Assembly (NCBI RefSeq): GCF_035594125.1
Contig: NC_087173.1
Coordinates: 11,260,486 to 11,324,485 of the forward strand
From: Scylla paramamosain
Lineage: Eukaryota > Arthropoda > Malacostraca > Decapoda > Portunidae
Direction of reading: 5' to 3'
DNA: 64,000 nucleotides
Part shown: positions 34,940-52,754 of the stretch, one piece after another
Position numbering within the stretch: position 1 is the first letter of the stretch
How the letters are laid out: every line of letters begins with the position of its first letter
Position numbers and translations under genes: made by a program
Notes under the pieces: generated by a model
Seen by the model: only the letters and a program-made list of their open reading frames with translations
Database searches by the model: none
Told to the model about the DNA's origin: nothing

Positions 34940-35900
34940 CACACGTCTCCCTGTGTGAGCCGCAGCACTGCCCTGTGAGTGATGCTGCTGGGCCACCAGT
35001 GTGCTGTGCCCTCATCCCACCTGTCATGTGGAAGCCTCCCTGACTCACCTCACTGACATGCCATGCTGGATGTCGCCACTGTCACTGCCTCCTACCATTG
35101 TCTGCTGGATCAGCTGGGAGGTTTGTGCAGATACTTAGCATTGTCATTGTTTACACCAATTGACCATAGTAAGAATATTCCCAAAATATGCAATAGTGAG
35201 ATGAAGGCAATGGTTGAATGAAGGTTATCTGTAGTGCTGGAAAATAAGCGATTGGTTACACTAATGCCGTATGACCATAGTAAAAATAGTAACAAAATAT
35301 GTAATAGTGAGATCAAGGCAGTGGTTGAATGAAGGTTATGTGTGGTGCTGGAAAATAGAGTAAACTAGGATCTGAGGCAAATAAACACAAGTCACATCAG
35401 GAATGCAAGCAGTGTGGAAGGAACAGTGGGGGATGAGTGAAGGCGGTTCCTCTTAATGGAATGGAGACTAAACGTCACACTGTACTTGAATACTTTAAAG
35501 AACATTTTGTATTTGATGCCATTTTATGTGGAAGTGGAAGGCCAGCAATCTTGCCTGTGTGTAGTGTGTGTCTGTGCCTAGCGTATGTATGCATAATGCA
35601 TGAGTGTAGTGTGTATGTGGGGTGTGTGTAGTGTGAAAAGTGTGTGTGTGCTAAAAGAGACTGTACATGTTCTTTATCACACCCTAAGGACAAACTAATG
35701 AAGATTTTTAATAATAATAATAAACAATGTATCAAGAGACCAACTAATGAAGATTTTTAATAATAATAATAAACAATGTATCAAGAGACCCCTGTGCAAG
35801 CAGTCCCAAGGCCTCCCAACCTCTGGGTAATAGATAAATGCCAGAATGTACACCTCAGCACCTGGTGGAAGGCTGCAGCTAAGCAACACTTGAAGAGCCA
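34940..35900 (+). other. ANAPC7 3' UTR/downstream region with two tandem duplications
   Basis: Downstream of the stop, a unit of 111 bp occurs twice at about 35150-35360 ('gaccatagtaa...ggttgaatgaaggttat'). A unit of 49 bp containing AATAAA occurs twice at about 35692-35790 ('aactaatgaagatttttaat'). Candidate poly(A) signals are AATAAA near 35380 and in each 49-bp unit. Confidence 0.7.
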
Positions 35901-36263
35901 AATACTATGTTAATATCTTTTATTTATTAATCTTAAAACACTAGTGAATGGCTTTCATGTAACTCAGCACAGTGATTCAGGAGCTGTACATATGACTTGG
36001 TATTTCCTTGTATGTTTACGTGATAAGATTTATATTTATTTTGTTGAAATATGATACAACAGTACTGCTACATATTATTAACCTTTGTGGGTGCAGTGCA
36101 TTATTTTGATTTTGAGTGTTCCTCCCAGTGCCTTACATCTTGCAATCTTCCCACATCATGTAAGGTCAGGAAAAAAACAATTAGGGCATAATATACATTA
36201 CAGAAATTCTTTATACATTAAATATTAATGATTTTTTACACAGTCAGAATTAACCACACATAA

Positions 36264-39137
36264 TCACTTCCTTATTGTTTCCACTCTCGGGTCATCTGGG
36301 CGATACACTGAAAAGAACAAGAAAATATAAAATTAGGCCACAAATGCTGAAGTAAATTATAAATAAATAACCTTAGATTAATCTATCTTTCAAAGATTAT
36401 GGTGATTCTCTACAATATTCAACATATAGTCTGTAATGCAGGTAGCTTTTCTTCTTTCCTTTCTTAAATATGATATCTATCACTTGGTCTGTCTTCCATT
36501 ATCAAAAAAAGAAACCAGGGATATGTATCAGAGTTGTGCATATTTTCATTTGCAGAAGATAATGTCTGCAATTATAGATATGTGTTTATGGAAATTAATG
36601 GAAGCAAGGAGCAGAAACAACTGGAGAAGACTCACATGGCACCATCCTGACTAGGGAAACAGTGAAAGGAGTAGTAGTAGTTTATGGATATGAATTCTGA
36701 GTATGAAGGTGGTAAGGAAGATAAATATGGAATGGAAGGTTTTACCAGAGGCAGTGCACAACAGGAATGAATGAAAGCAGGTAAGGAACATCACATGGAT
36801 AAAGCTGAAGCAGGAGGAAATGAACTCTGGTATGCACAAATAATAATGTTATTTGTATAGTGTTCAAAAGGTTTACAAGAGGCAATGCACAACAAGAATG
36901 AATGAAAGCAGCTGTATGGATAAAGCTGAAGAAGGAAATTAACTCTGGTATGTACTAACAGTGTTACTTGTATAGTTCTTACATCATCCCTGAAGAAGTT
37001 TGACAAGTGGTGGTCAGCATCCAAATACAGACACAACAGTAGCCACTCATTAAAAAGATTAAATGCAAAGTTAAACCATTTACACTGAATGCTAAGACCA
37101 GTCAATGCTAAAACTTATTAAAATGAGTACAGTGATCTAAAAAACACTGGTCAACTCTGATTATGTGTCACTTACTTGATTACTCTGGAGATTCTTACAT
37201 GTACTCATTATAAATGAAAAGTTAAACCACTTATACTGAATGCTAAGACCAATAAATACTAAAAGCTACTAATTAAAATAAGTAGCGACCTAAAGCCATT
37301 GCCCAGCTTTGGTTGTCATTTTTATTATGTAAGAGGGGCACTGGCCAAGGAAAACAAAAAGGATGAGGAAAAAAAAAAGGCCCATTGAAGTGCCACTTCC
37401 CAAAAAATGGTCAAAAAGAATCATTCAAAACTGGAGGATGTGTCTTGAAATCTCCCTCATGAAAGAGTTCAAGTCATAAGGAGGAAACACAGAAGCAGAC
37501 AGGGAGTTCCAGGGTTTAGTTGATTACTCTAGATTCTTACCAGTGTACGTGAAGCGGTACTTCTTCTTGTCTCCATCTTTCTTGATGTATGTGTAAGCAG
37601 AAAGGCCCATCAATCCTAAGCCTGTGGGCGTGGAGTGTCTCTTAGCCAGTACAGGGTATACTGAATCAAAATTCTCAAAGTAATCAGGACAGAACTACAA
37701 ATAATGTGTTCAAGCTTAACAAAGTTAGATTTTAAAAGGAGATAAGAAGGAACTGGTTCGTAAATAGAGTGGTATATTTATGGAAAAGACTCAGTAACCA
37801 GGTTTTTAATTACTGGGTCATTAGGGAGTCTTAAATGTAAGTTCACTTAGGTAATGTTAGTCAAATATAGCTTTGGTCATAATGGGGACAAACCTAGAGT
37901 AAAAATTTAATAAGCTGTCAGTAGTATCTTTCACTTCACTCTAAACTTATACTAGACTTAAAGAAGATTGAGAAATAGCTTTGGTCTCTAGAAATCATAC
38001 TCTAAATAAACCTTCACTAAACTTAAAAAGCTTCTGAGGTTAGAACTTTCAGCTAGGTAACCTATTCCTATGATCTCCAATAACTTTTTCCTATTAAGTT
38101 AGAGAGGATTCTGGTCAAGGCTATAAAAATAAATCAATAAATAACAATGAAGGTACCAGTCTCCAAATAATGTAGTCAATAGGGTTATCAGATAATATTG
38201 AAAGAGAGTGTAGTCAACAGGGTTATCAGATAATGTTTGAAATATCATTCGAGTTTCCATTCAAGAGCTAGTTAAGTTCAAATTAATTCAGCTCATTAAT
38301 TTTATTCATTCATTGTGATGACATGATAAAAAAAAAAATCATCATATTTAAGGCAAGAAATAAATACTCAATCTCAAAACTAATAGGCATTTCCATAAAA
38401 TCTGGGATATCCAAAATCTGAGGATAAGAGTTGTGTCCCTACATCCTCTCACCTAACACCATGATGTAGGAAGACGCCATCACCTCAGGGATCTCATTCC
38501 ATCCCTGCCGGTACAGCTGTGCCACTGTGGGAGTAGGAACAGGGTGAGCGTGGAGCCAAAGCTGCACTCAGGTATAGAAACCTCAGGAAGCTTTCTTCTC
38601 AAAGTAGTACCAGTAACTATTGAAAAGTTGATATAATTTGTTCATATCTGATCCTCATCTTATTCTATTCCTTCACAAATGTTCCTAAGCCAAACAAACT
38701 CCATCCTGAACAGTTCCCCAAATCTAACATTGATCACTCTATGGAGAAATATTGTGGGCGAGAAATATTTCTTCCTTAAAATAGCACAAGATATTTGTTA
38801 GGGTGAAATCATTAAGGAATCTGTGGCAGTAGGAGTGACATATCAGCACAAACACGTACACTGACACATCTTTTCTTACTTAGCACCTAAACCACTCCAA
38901 TATTTGACATTAGCTAACAAATTCTTATTCACGTAATAAGTCAAAATGAAAGTCCAAACACCGGATGCAGTTTCTCCTCCACACACACGATTACTTGGCA
39001 CATAAGCAACACCTCTACCTGAAAACTTATTCATATACACTAAACCACTATTAATATGCACAGACTCCCTATTGGCGAAGAAATAAATGAGAAAAAGTAG
39101 TTTGTTTACGTGTTCTTCTCCCAGCTGATGCCGCCAT
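36264..39137 (-). CDS. Probable complex I accessory subunit NDUFA3/B9-like, 74 aa
   Basis: Four small exons join in phase on the minus strand: 39137-39110 (ATG GCG GCA), 38524-38453, 37621-37541 and 36307-36264 (TGA). The borders are GT-AG and all three introns are phase 1. The 74-residue product has a short basic N-terminus (MAASAGRRT), then QGWNEIPEVMASSYIMVLG, one hydrophobic span at about residues 25-46, a basic KKDGDKKKYR stretch and a C-terminal YTVYRPDDPRV. Length, an N-terminal W..(E)P motif before a single span and a C-terminal Y-x-V-R-D/P-D segment fit NDUFA3 (B9) of mitochondrial complex I (human 84 aa). I am confident this is a real gene but only moderately sure of the family. No cleavable signal is evident. 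Convergent with ANAPC7. Confidence 0.62.
36590..36670 (+). mobile_element. Short non-LTR tail fragment
   Basis: 'agcagaaacaactggagaag actcacatgg' matches the RNNWRRL segment of the ORF2 tail family. Directly followed by two similar units of about 130 bp (36660-36960) sharing 'caatgcacaacaagaatgaa tgaaagcag'. Confidence 0.55.
37325..37515 (-). repeat. Inverted retroelement tail (PSYDLN family)
   Basis: 'tatgtaagaggggcactggc caagg' through 'cttgaaatctccctcatgaa agagttcaagtc' to 'cagggagttcc'. It ends about 25 bp from the exon 3 donor of the NDUFA3-like gene. Confidence 0.7.
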
Positions 39138-40029
39138 CTTGCCTCCTCTACTAATGGAACTTGGAATTTTTTAATATTCATGATGATTTATACCGTGTGC
39201 TGCTGCGTTGTATCAAATGGTATTTCTAGTTATTTTATATGGTATCTGTTGTTATTATTATCTGTTTATAGGAACAATATTTGCGTTTTTCTCAATCCGG
39301 AAACTCTACCAAGAATTTAGTTCACTCCTGATTAAATTTTCTCTGCCAGAAAAAAATACATTTTAGAAGTAATGAATGAAAGCCACCATGTAATAAAACA
39401 AATAAATGAAAACAAGGATAAAACATTTCAAAATAATGCCTAACTTGTATATCTGTAAGAAAGCAAATGATTGGAGTTCAATATTATACTTTCTGAACCT
39501 TTCAAGGTCCAAGGTCCTGACACACAGTCTCCCAATCTTTCTTACGAGCTCAACAAAAACTCCTTACACACAAAAAACTATTATAGTATTAAATTAATAT
39601 ATCAAAAAAATAATAAACACCTAGGTAAGAGGGGGCAAAAATTCTAATAAGTTCTGACCATGGAGGTATTATTGTACTCCCATGGTTCTGACACATTAAG
39701 CTTGTTATCTGATAAAACATGCCACATTAAGTGTATTACCCCTTTCACAAAATGCTGTCAATACATGTGTCCAATACTTTATACGTCGTGATCAGCAGGG
39801 TCGCTGAATTACTGACACTACAACTTTAGATACTAAGACCTATTTAACATTAATCCTAATGCCAGATACTGGAATATTTTCTGGAAAATAGATACTTAGC
39901 CCAACCTTATAATACATAAAAGACAACAATACTAATATATAAATACATATCCAGAGGAGAGTGAGCAGGGACTCGGAACAGGGAAGTAAGCGCCGGCAAC
40001 CTTCCGAGTGTTGTCTGCCAAGTGGGGAG

Positions 40030-40208
40030 TCAAGGCCGTGAGTCACCCGTGAGTCACAGGTGAGTCTCCCCAGCGCGGGACACACGACACGCGGGGGAGG
40101 TCACGGGGGGCAGGTCACTGAGAGGGGGGCGCCGCTCCCTCTCCCCGGGGTCAGGTCAAGTTGGGATCGAGGTCACTCGTTGGGTGTGCTTGGCGAAAGA
40201 GGTCACAG
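40030..40208 (+). promoter_or_regulatory. GC-rich upstream region and likely noncoding exon 1 of the MKK gene
   Basis: Strongly GC-rich against AT-rich flanks. It contains two TGAGTCA motifs (40039-40045, 40050-40056) and five AGGTCA half-sites (40098, 40112, 40153, 40170, 40200), plus GGGTCA directly before the one at 40153. A good splice donor (CACAG/GTGAGG at 40208/40209) makes this a plausible 5' UTR exon spliced to 45933. Transcription start unknown. Confidence 0.5.
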
Positions 40209-40484
40209 GTGAGGGTTGTGGTGGTGGTGGTCAGATGTGGACAGTGTAGTATTTGTTGTTGTAGTTGTTTTGTCTTTAACTCAATGGTTACCGTCTGAAC
40301 AGGTGCGGCCAATCCAGTACCTGTACTTATTGTTGTTTGCTTTGTTTCAATGTCTGGGTGTTTTTTTCTTTATTTAACTAATCATCTCATCAGCAGGTGT
40401 GGGTAGTGTTTAGTTATGGGCATGTAGAGTGTTGCAGGTGTGGGCAGTTGTGTGGTGCATGTATAGTTTCACTTTGCTTGTTTA

Positions 40485-40490
<6 letters not shown>

Positions 40491-40564
<74 letters not shown>
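40491..40564. repeat. (CT)n microsatellite
   Basis: About 37 CT units in MKK intron 1. Confidence 0.98.
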
Positions 40565-40566
<2 letters not shown>

Positions 40567-40848
40567 TATGGAGAGGTGCGGGTTGTGTCCTGTCTGGGGT
40601 AGCTGGGCAGTGCTGCAGGTGTGGGCTGTTTTCTACATGTAGTCACACCTGCTGATAAGAAAGAAAAATAAATAAATAAATAAAACAATGCTGATAATAA
40701 TTACATGTATTGCATTGCCCCACACCTGCTGCAACACTACCAGACACCCATTACTCAACATAGCCACACCTGCTGATTAGGTGTAAAAAAAAAAAAAAAA
40801 AAAAAGTGAAATCTAAAACAAACTACATTAAGAATTCACTAAGTCCCT

Positions 40849-41265
40849 TTAACCCTTTCACTGTGACATGCAGCACCTCACAGCATTAGAAGCAACAAAA
40901 TCTTAATATGCATCAACAAGAAAGAGAAAAAAAAGGGGAACTGAAGTAATAGATTTAGCAATTTTTAACCAGTATAATGCTGAAAAATGACTGAAACAAG
41001 GAGAACTATCTGTGAATGGTTAGTACGGTAAATTCTATATGCATTTTCTCACTGACTCTTTCACTGTGATACAAGACAATTAACAGCACCAGAAATAATG
41101 CATAAAATCATTGTAAGCATCTGTAAGAAAGAAGGGAATTAAAAAGAATAGGTTTGGCAATTTCTACCCAGTTTAATGATTGGAGGTGGCTGTAGAACAA
41201 GCAGAGATGTCTCAGAGGGGTTAGTTATTAAGGAAAGATGTACCAAGGAGCAGTCAAAGGGTTAA
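40849..41265. mobile_element. MITE-like element with perfect-tip inverted repeats
   Basis: Starts TTAACCCTTTCACTG and ends CAGTCAAAGGGTTAA, inverted repeats with one mismatch over 15 bp. It has a second, internal left-end copy at about 41049 ('gactctttcactgtgataca'), so it may be a duplicated or nested element. No transposase frame. Relatives at 17040-17248 and 25860-26065. Confidence 0.75.
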
Positions 41266-41768
41266 AGCAGTGTATTATTATTTGCTCACTTTAATGTGAT
41301 GTAAAGCTGTGGCATTCTTGATGTTCACAAAATACTATTCATTATCAGAAATCAAATAAGGTGGAATTTTGTACTGACTAGGAACATAACCCCAATTATC
41401 ATCCATTATTACCATTGTTTTATTTACACATTCTCTATTCAAGAAGTGTCTTTAGGAACATATCCCTGACTTAAATGGAGAGTGATTAAGGAAAGACTAT
41501 ACCAATTTGTAGGGAAGATGTTAAGTTGAATATGGGTTAAGCTGGGCACTTGTAAGGGAAGGGAAGGACCTGTGTAGAGTGAGGAAGGTGTAGCACGAAA
41601 GCCATTATGAATTGTGCTACAAATGGAACGTGTAAGAAAGAGCTGAAGTGGTGACAGGGTTGAGAAATTTAAGTGGGGTACTGGTGGTTTGATGATAAGT
41701 CAGATTTTCAGTGTAGTTAGATTAGCCTTTCTTGCATCATTTAGTCTGACTTTGTGAGATTTTACTAT

Positions 41769-42207
<439 letters not shown>

Positions 42208-43382
42208 ACATTTTCCCTGCATTAGGTTTCATTGTTATTGTTTTATTTCTACTTTATTACCTCCTAATCAGCAGGTGTGGCAAGTGTGGATGTGTTGACT
42301 AATGAGTATCAAGGTAGTGTTGCAAATGTGGGCAGTGCAATACATGGAATTATTGTCAATCTTTATCTGTTTATAGCTTTATCATTAGCAGGTTTGACAG
42401 ATGTGTTGTGTTATGTTGTGTTGTGTTGTGGTGCAGGTGTGAGCAGTGTAATATATTTAGTTGTCATTTTCATGCTTTTTAAAGAATTGTTTATGTTTTT
42501 GTCCCCATTTAAAGAAGGGTTAATATTTTGTCTTTAAATTTTTGTTTACATTTCTTATTTTTATGCTTTCTAAAGAAGGATTAATAATTTCTGTCTTTAT
42601 CTTTTGTCTCTTTTTTATTTATGTTTTTTTTGAAGAAGAATTAGTGTTGTCTTACTATTCCTTTCCATGTTTCTTTTATACTTTCATAGATGGATTAATA
42701 TTCTGTTGCTATTTTTCTGTCTTTGCTTTATTGTTCTCTTATAATGATTGCATCTCTCAATTCACCAGCAGTATTTTATAAAGGAGATTCTAAATATTTT
42801 TTACACCAAGTCTCTTGAAACTTTATTCTAGTATATACACCTTTTCAGAGTAATACAATGACTTCCTTCTCATTATTTCATCAAGCAGCCAATTTGTCCA
42901 AACATACACATGTTCTCATAGTAATACAATGATTTCCTCATTGTTTCATCAGGTAATTATTTATCATGTTAGTTTTGCAAAATATGTGGAACAGAGTTAA
43001 TATGGTATTGTTCAAAATATTTAATGTTGAGGAAAGGTGCTTCTGTTCTTCCCATCAATGTTGAAAAAGTTCTCACTAATTTACATCTATTACATTTCTT
43101 TTGAGGTCTGTAAATACTGCACTTCCACAATGAAGTGTCTTACTTGTAGAGATTTGATGAGACAGTTATTTGTAGGTTGAAGCAGTGATGAGTGTGTGAA
43201 GGGAAGGGGAATGTGTGTGTGTTCATTTATAATTGTACTTTTGCAGGATTGAGTCAAGCTTATAATGTCCCAGTGTCTCATCTTTTAAAGTTAATTTGTC
43301 ATACTTACTTTTTAAAACTATGAATGCTCCTTGCACACATAACTTTGTCAATCTATGTTCCTTTTGTATATTCATTTTTTTT

Positions 43383-43539
43383 TCTTTTATGTAGGAAGGA
43401 CACTGGCCAAGGGCAACAAAAATCCAATAAAAAAATTGCCCACTGAAATGCCAGTCCCATAAAATGGTCAAAGCAGTGGTCAAAAATTGATGAATAAGTG
43501 TCTTGAAACCTCCCTCTTGAAGGAATTCAAGTCATAGGA

Positions 43540-43540
<1 letters not shown>
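43383..43540 (-). repeat. Inverted retroelement tail (PSYDLN family)
   Basis: Nearly identical over its length to 12965-13090 ('ctggccaagggcaacaaaaa', 'tggtcaaagcagtggtcaaa'), which suggests recent activity of the family. Confidence 0.75.
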
Positions 43541-43919
<379 letters not shown>

Positions 43920-44019
43920 TAGTAGTGTTATGATGGACGAGCAGGATAATTCTGCCACTCAGTGAGGTAGTGGCCTTGGGCAGAGCATACCACAAGGTCT
44001 CACTGACAGGACCACTAAA

Positions 44020-44142
44020 CTTTGAAAACTGCTATTTCTTCACTCCCTCTGCACTGTTACCACTACCACCACCATCACCACCTGAAAACTGCTATTTCTT
44101 CACTCCCTCTGCACTGTTACCACCACTACCACCATCACCACC
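44020..44142. repeat. 60-bp tandem duplication
   Basis: 'gaaaactgctatttcttcac' and the following CAC-rich segment occur twice back to back. Confidence 0.85.
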
Positions 44143-44402
44143 CTGACCCCTACAGCCTTTTAGTGCATTATAGTGACAACCTTTCCACAAGTTAATGAAC
44201 ATTCTCAGAGTCCAGCTAGAGATGAGTAACGAACATAAGAGTCATCCCTGGTGTGGTAAGGGTCAAGATAGTGACATTCTGGTAAAAGTCAGTTGTGGGA
44301 GACCAAACCTACAGGATGTACTTGAAGTTGTGCAGGATGTTTGGTGCTGTGAAGGAGGAGGAGGGGAAATACAGTTGATTCTTATCTCTCTTTAAGTGTG
44401 GT

Positions 44403-45432
44403 GACAGTTTGTATGTATAGTGGTGGTGGGGTGTGGTGTGCAAACAGTGTATGGGGCAGTATGATCCTTGTGGTGGTGTGTGGTGGTGTGTTGCAGTGGT
44501 GTGTGGTGTGTTGTGGTATTATGTGGTAGTGGTGTGTTTTATGGTATGGTGATGTGTGGTGGTATGTGGTAGTGGTGTTTGGTGTGTTGTGGTAGTGGTG
44601 TGTGGTGTGTTATGTTGTGTGGTAGTGGTGTGTGGTGTGTTGTGGTAGTGGTGTGTGATGTGTGGTGGTAGTGGTATGTGGTGTGTGGTGTGTTGTGTTG
44701 TGTTGTGTTAGTGGTGTGGTGTGTTGTGTGGTAGTGGTGTGGTGTTGTGTGGTAGTGGTGTGGTGTTGTGTGGTAGTGGTGTGGTGTTGTGTGGTAGTGG
44801 TGTAGTGTTGTGTGGTAGTGGTGTGGTGTTGTGTGGTAGTGGTGTGGTAATGGTGTTGTGTGGTAGTGGTGTGGTGTGATGTGTTGTGGTAGTGGTGTGG
44901 TGTTGTGTGGTAGTGGTGTGGTGTGATGTGTTGTGGTAGTGGTGTGGTGTTGTGTGGTAGTGGTGTGGTGTGGTAATGATGTGTTGTGTTGTGGTGTGTG
45001 GTGTGGTGTGGTGTATGGTGTGTTGTGGTAATGGTGTGTTGTGATAGTGGTGTGGTGTTGTGTTGTGTGGTAGTGGTGTGTTGTGTGGTGTTATGGTGAT
45101 GTGTGGTAGTTATGTGGGGTGTGTGGTTGTAGTGGTGTGTGGTAGTGATGTGTGATGTGCTGTGGTGTTGTGTGGTAGTGGTGTGTGGTTTGGGTTGTAG
45201 TATTGTGTGGTAGTGGTGTGTGGTATTGTGTTAGTGATGTGTGGTGTGTGATGTGCTGTGGTGGTGTGTGGTAGTGGTGTGTGTTGTGTTGTAGTGGTGT
45301 GTGGTGTGGTGTGTTGTGGTGGTGTGTGGTAGTAGTGTGTGGTATGTGGTAGTGGTGTGTGGTGTGTGATAGTGGTGTGTGGTATGTGGTAGTGGTGTGT
45401 GGTGTGTTGTGTGGTAGTGGTGCGTGGTGCCT
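44403..45432. repeat. About 1 kb G/T-only satellite (GTGGT-type)
   Basis: More than 1 kb made almost only of G and T on this strand. Drifting units such as 'tggtagtggtgtggtgttgt' and 'gtgtgtggt' repeat throughout. The minus strand is A/C-only, and its THHYHT-type open frames are artefacts. In MKK intron 1. Confidence 0.93.
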
Positions 45433-45510
45433 AAACAAAGTAAACATGCAGTGTGATCCTTATTGACTATTGAACATTGTGACACAGCAAAGAAGAAACC
45501 TGTGTTGAAG

Positions 45511-45513
<3 letters not shown>

Positions 45514-45552
<39 letters not shown>
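45514..45552. repeat. (GT)n microsatellite
   Basis: Short GT array, followed by an inverted PSYDLN-family fragment (45555-45640). Confidence 0.9.
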
Positions 45553-45555
<3 letters not shown>

Positions 45556-45972
45556 ATGTAAGAGTGTCTTAGGTTATGGGCCACAAAAAGTAGAAAAAAA
45601 GTCTTTCAGAGTGCCAGTTGTAAAGAATGGAGTGTGAAATAGCTATCTGTATCCTGAAATATAGTACACATTGCAGTTACTGTGTTACAGATGTTTTATC
45701 TAGAATAGAGGAAATGCATGTCACTATCATTGAAGCTTTATTGTAAATGTTCAGATTGACACATTTTCATAAATATATTGTAATTAGTGATGTTAATTGA
45801 AAGTTCTATAATGACAAGTGGTGGTACTACATGTTTATTATTTGAAAGGATATTATTTATAAGTTGACAAGTGATGTAGAGTATTAAAGTATATCTTTAG
45901 TGTTAAACTGAATTGGTATTCTCTCTTTACAGAAACATTTTTAGAGTAACAAGATAAAAGAAAACCGCAGCA

Positions 45973-50839
<4,867 letters not shown>

Positions 50840-51267
50840 CGGCAGCCTCCTCTAGCCTAGATAATCTTTTTTTTTTTTCTCTCTCCTGTTACTAATGATT
50901 TTTTCTAAGATTTTAACCTAGGTGACTTTTTACCTGATACAAATTTTACTTTTATTTGTTAGGCAGGTGTGTGATAAGACTAAAACTAAAAACATGAAAA
51001 AAAATAATATATAGAAGAATCCTCATATGTTTTGTTCTGTATCGTATGATGTACAAATACCCAAACTTTCTCTCTCACTGTCTCCCAACCCTCCCTCCCT
51101 CTCTGCCCTTTTAAAGATTACTAAAGTGTACTGTAACATGTAAAGTTAGATTGTAGGAAAGGCCAAAAAAGCTAAAAAAAAAAAATGGAAAAGACGAAAA
51201 AAAAGTGTTATTGACTTGTTGAAACTGTGCTGTCCCTTTGTACATAGTTTTTAGAATACATATTAAA
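50840..51267 (+). other. MKK 3' UTR with ATTAAA signal
   Basis: Sequence after the stop to ATTAAA at 51262-51267. The segment 51111-51265 is the one duplicated in the intron at 47996-48147. Confidence 0.6.
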
Positions 51268-52750
51268 CCAGCCAGCTTTTTACCAGAGGTCTTTTATTAA
51301 TCAGTAAAGCAGGTATCTGAGTCTGTACCCTTGTAGTAGCACACAACTGGTTGCTGCCAGCAGGTGAGACAACATGTGGACAATGTATGTACAGTGTTTT
51401 GTGGTCCTTTGTTGTCATGAATTAGAGTTAATGACTTGCCATCACTTATTCCTCTTGTCTTTCTAATCATTCTATCTGTGTATTGCTGTCTTTGCAAAGG
51501 TACCAGGCTGAGACAGGAAAGACTAAAGTTCCACTGCTTTGATGTTTTATGTCTTGTGTTTTTCATTCTTTCTTTCTTGTACTTTTGTTCTGTTTTGTCT
51601 AGCATTGGATCTCCAGGTTTTTATTGTAATGTATGATATAATTCCTTTGAGATCCTGTGGTCAGTAAAATTATCTATCTATTCATCTAGTATATATAAGA
51701 AACAAGTGTGTCTGGAATACACTTGGTTCCTGTGATGAATTGACTGGGTTTTAATTTTGGATTTTGTTGTATGGTGTGGAACTGTAGGTTTTGTTATTAA
51801 CTTAGTAGTAGTTTTAAATTATTGTAAAGCTAACAATAGTAGTGGTATGTAGTAGAATTAGTAGTAGTAGTGATAGTGATTGTAGTAGTGTAGTAGTAGA
51901 TATCATCAGAAAGCAATAGTAGTAGTGGTATTACCAAGAAGTATTAGCTCTCTAGCTACAATCCATTAGAAAATAGTTTGTATATTATTTATTATCACAT
52001 AGACATATAAGCACATGAATATCAGGAATATTCACTATAATAAAAAAAAAAAAAAAAAAAATAGTGGATCAAGTGCAGCATTATGAGGTAGCTAGGCTGC
52101 AGGGAATGCATTACAAACAATGAGATAGCAATGAATGCATAAATAAATATGAAGGATGCTGTGGTTGCAAGGGATGACTTATGAAGTAGCACAGCGTTGA
52201 AGAGAGTAAGAGAAACGAAAGATAGGATCAGAGTATGCTGGGACAAGAATGAGTGGGAGATAGAGAGCTGAAATATGTGAAGGGGGAGAGGAAATAAATG
52301 AGAGAATGGGGATAAATAAGGAGTAGAATGCTTGGGTATGTGAAAAGCGAGTGTTAGAACAAGTAAGAACAGATATAAATAGAGGTTGTAGTGCTGTGAA
52401 AAGCTTAAAAGAGAAAGAAAATAATGAAAAGATTAGAGCAAGAATAAGACAGGCAAGAAAAAAAAGGAAAATAAAAACGAAAAAATTATACATTCAAGAG
52501 TAAAAATCAATAAAGAAGAAATATGGAAAGAAAAAAAAATGAAAAATAAAAACAAAAGAATAAACAGGGGGAAGAATGCATTGCAATGCGAAAAGAGCAG
52601 AATGGGAAAATTAAAACAAAGAGAAGAGGAATAAGATAGAAGGGAAAAGGGAAAAAGAAGAATGAAAGGATTTAAACAAACAAAAACAAGGATAAATAGA
52701 AACTTTTATTACAATCCTCGTCTTGGGAAAGCCTTTAAGAAACACATCAA
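51268..52750. other. Gene-free spacer
   Basis: Nothing convincingly coding. It includes a degenerate TAG-rich tract (about 51840-51950), a short A-run near 52043 and a purine-rich stretch (about 52200-52700). Confidence 0.6.
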
Positions 52751-52754
52751 GCAT

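Noticed and set aside
38876..39181. 101-residue minus-strand frame starting at 39181
   Set aside because: It overlaps exon 1 of the NDUFA3-like gene in another frame and has no homology I recognise; the spliced 74-residue model is supported by four in-phase exons.
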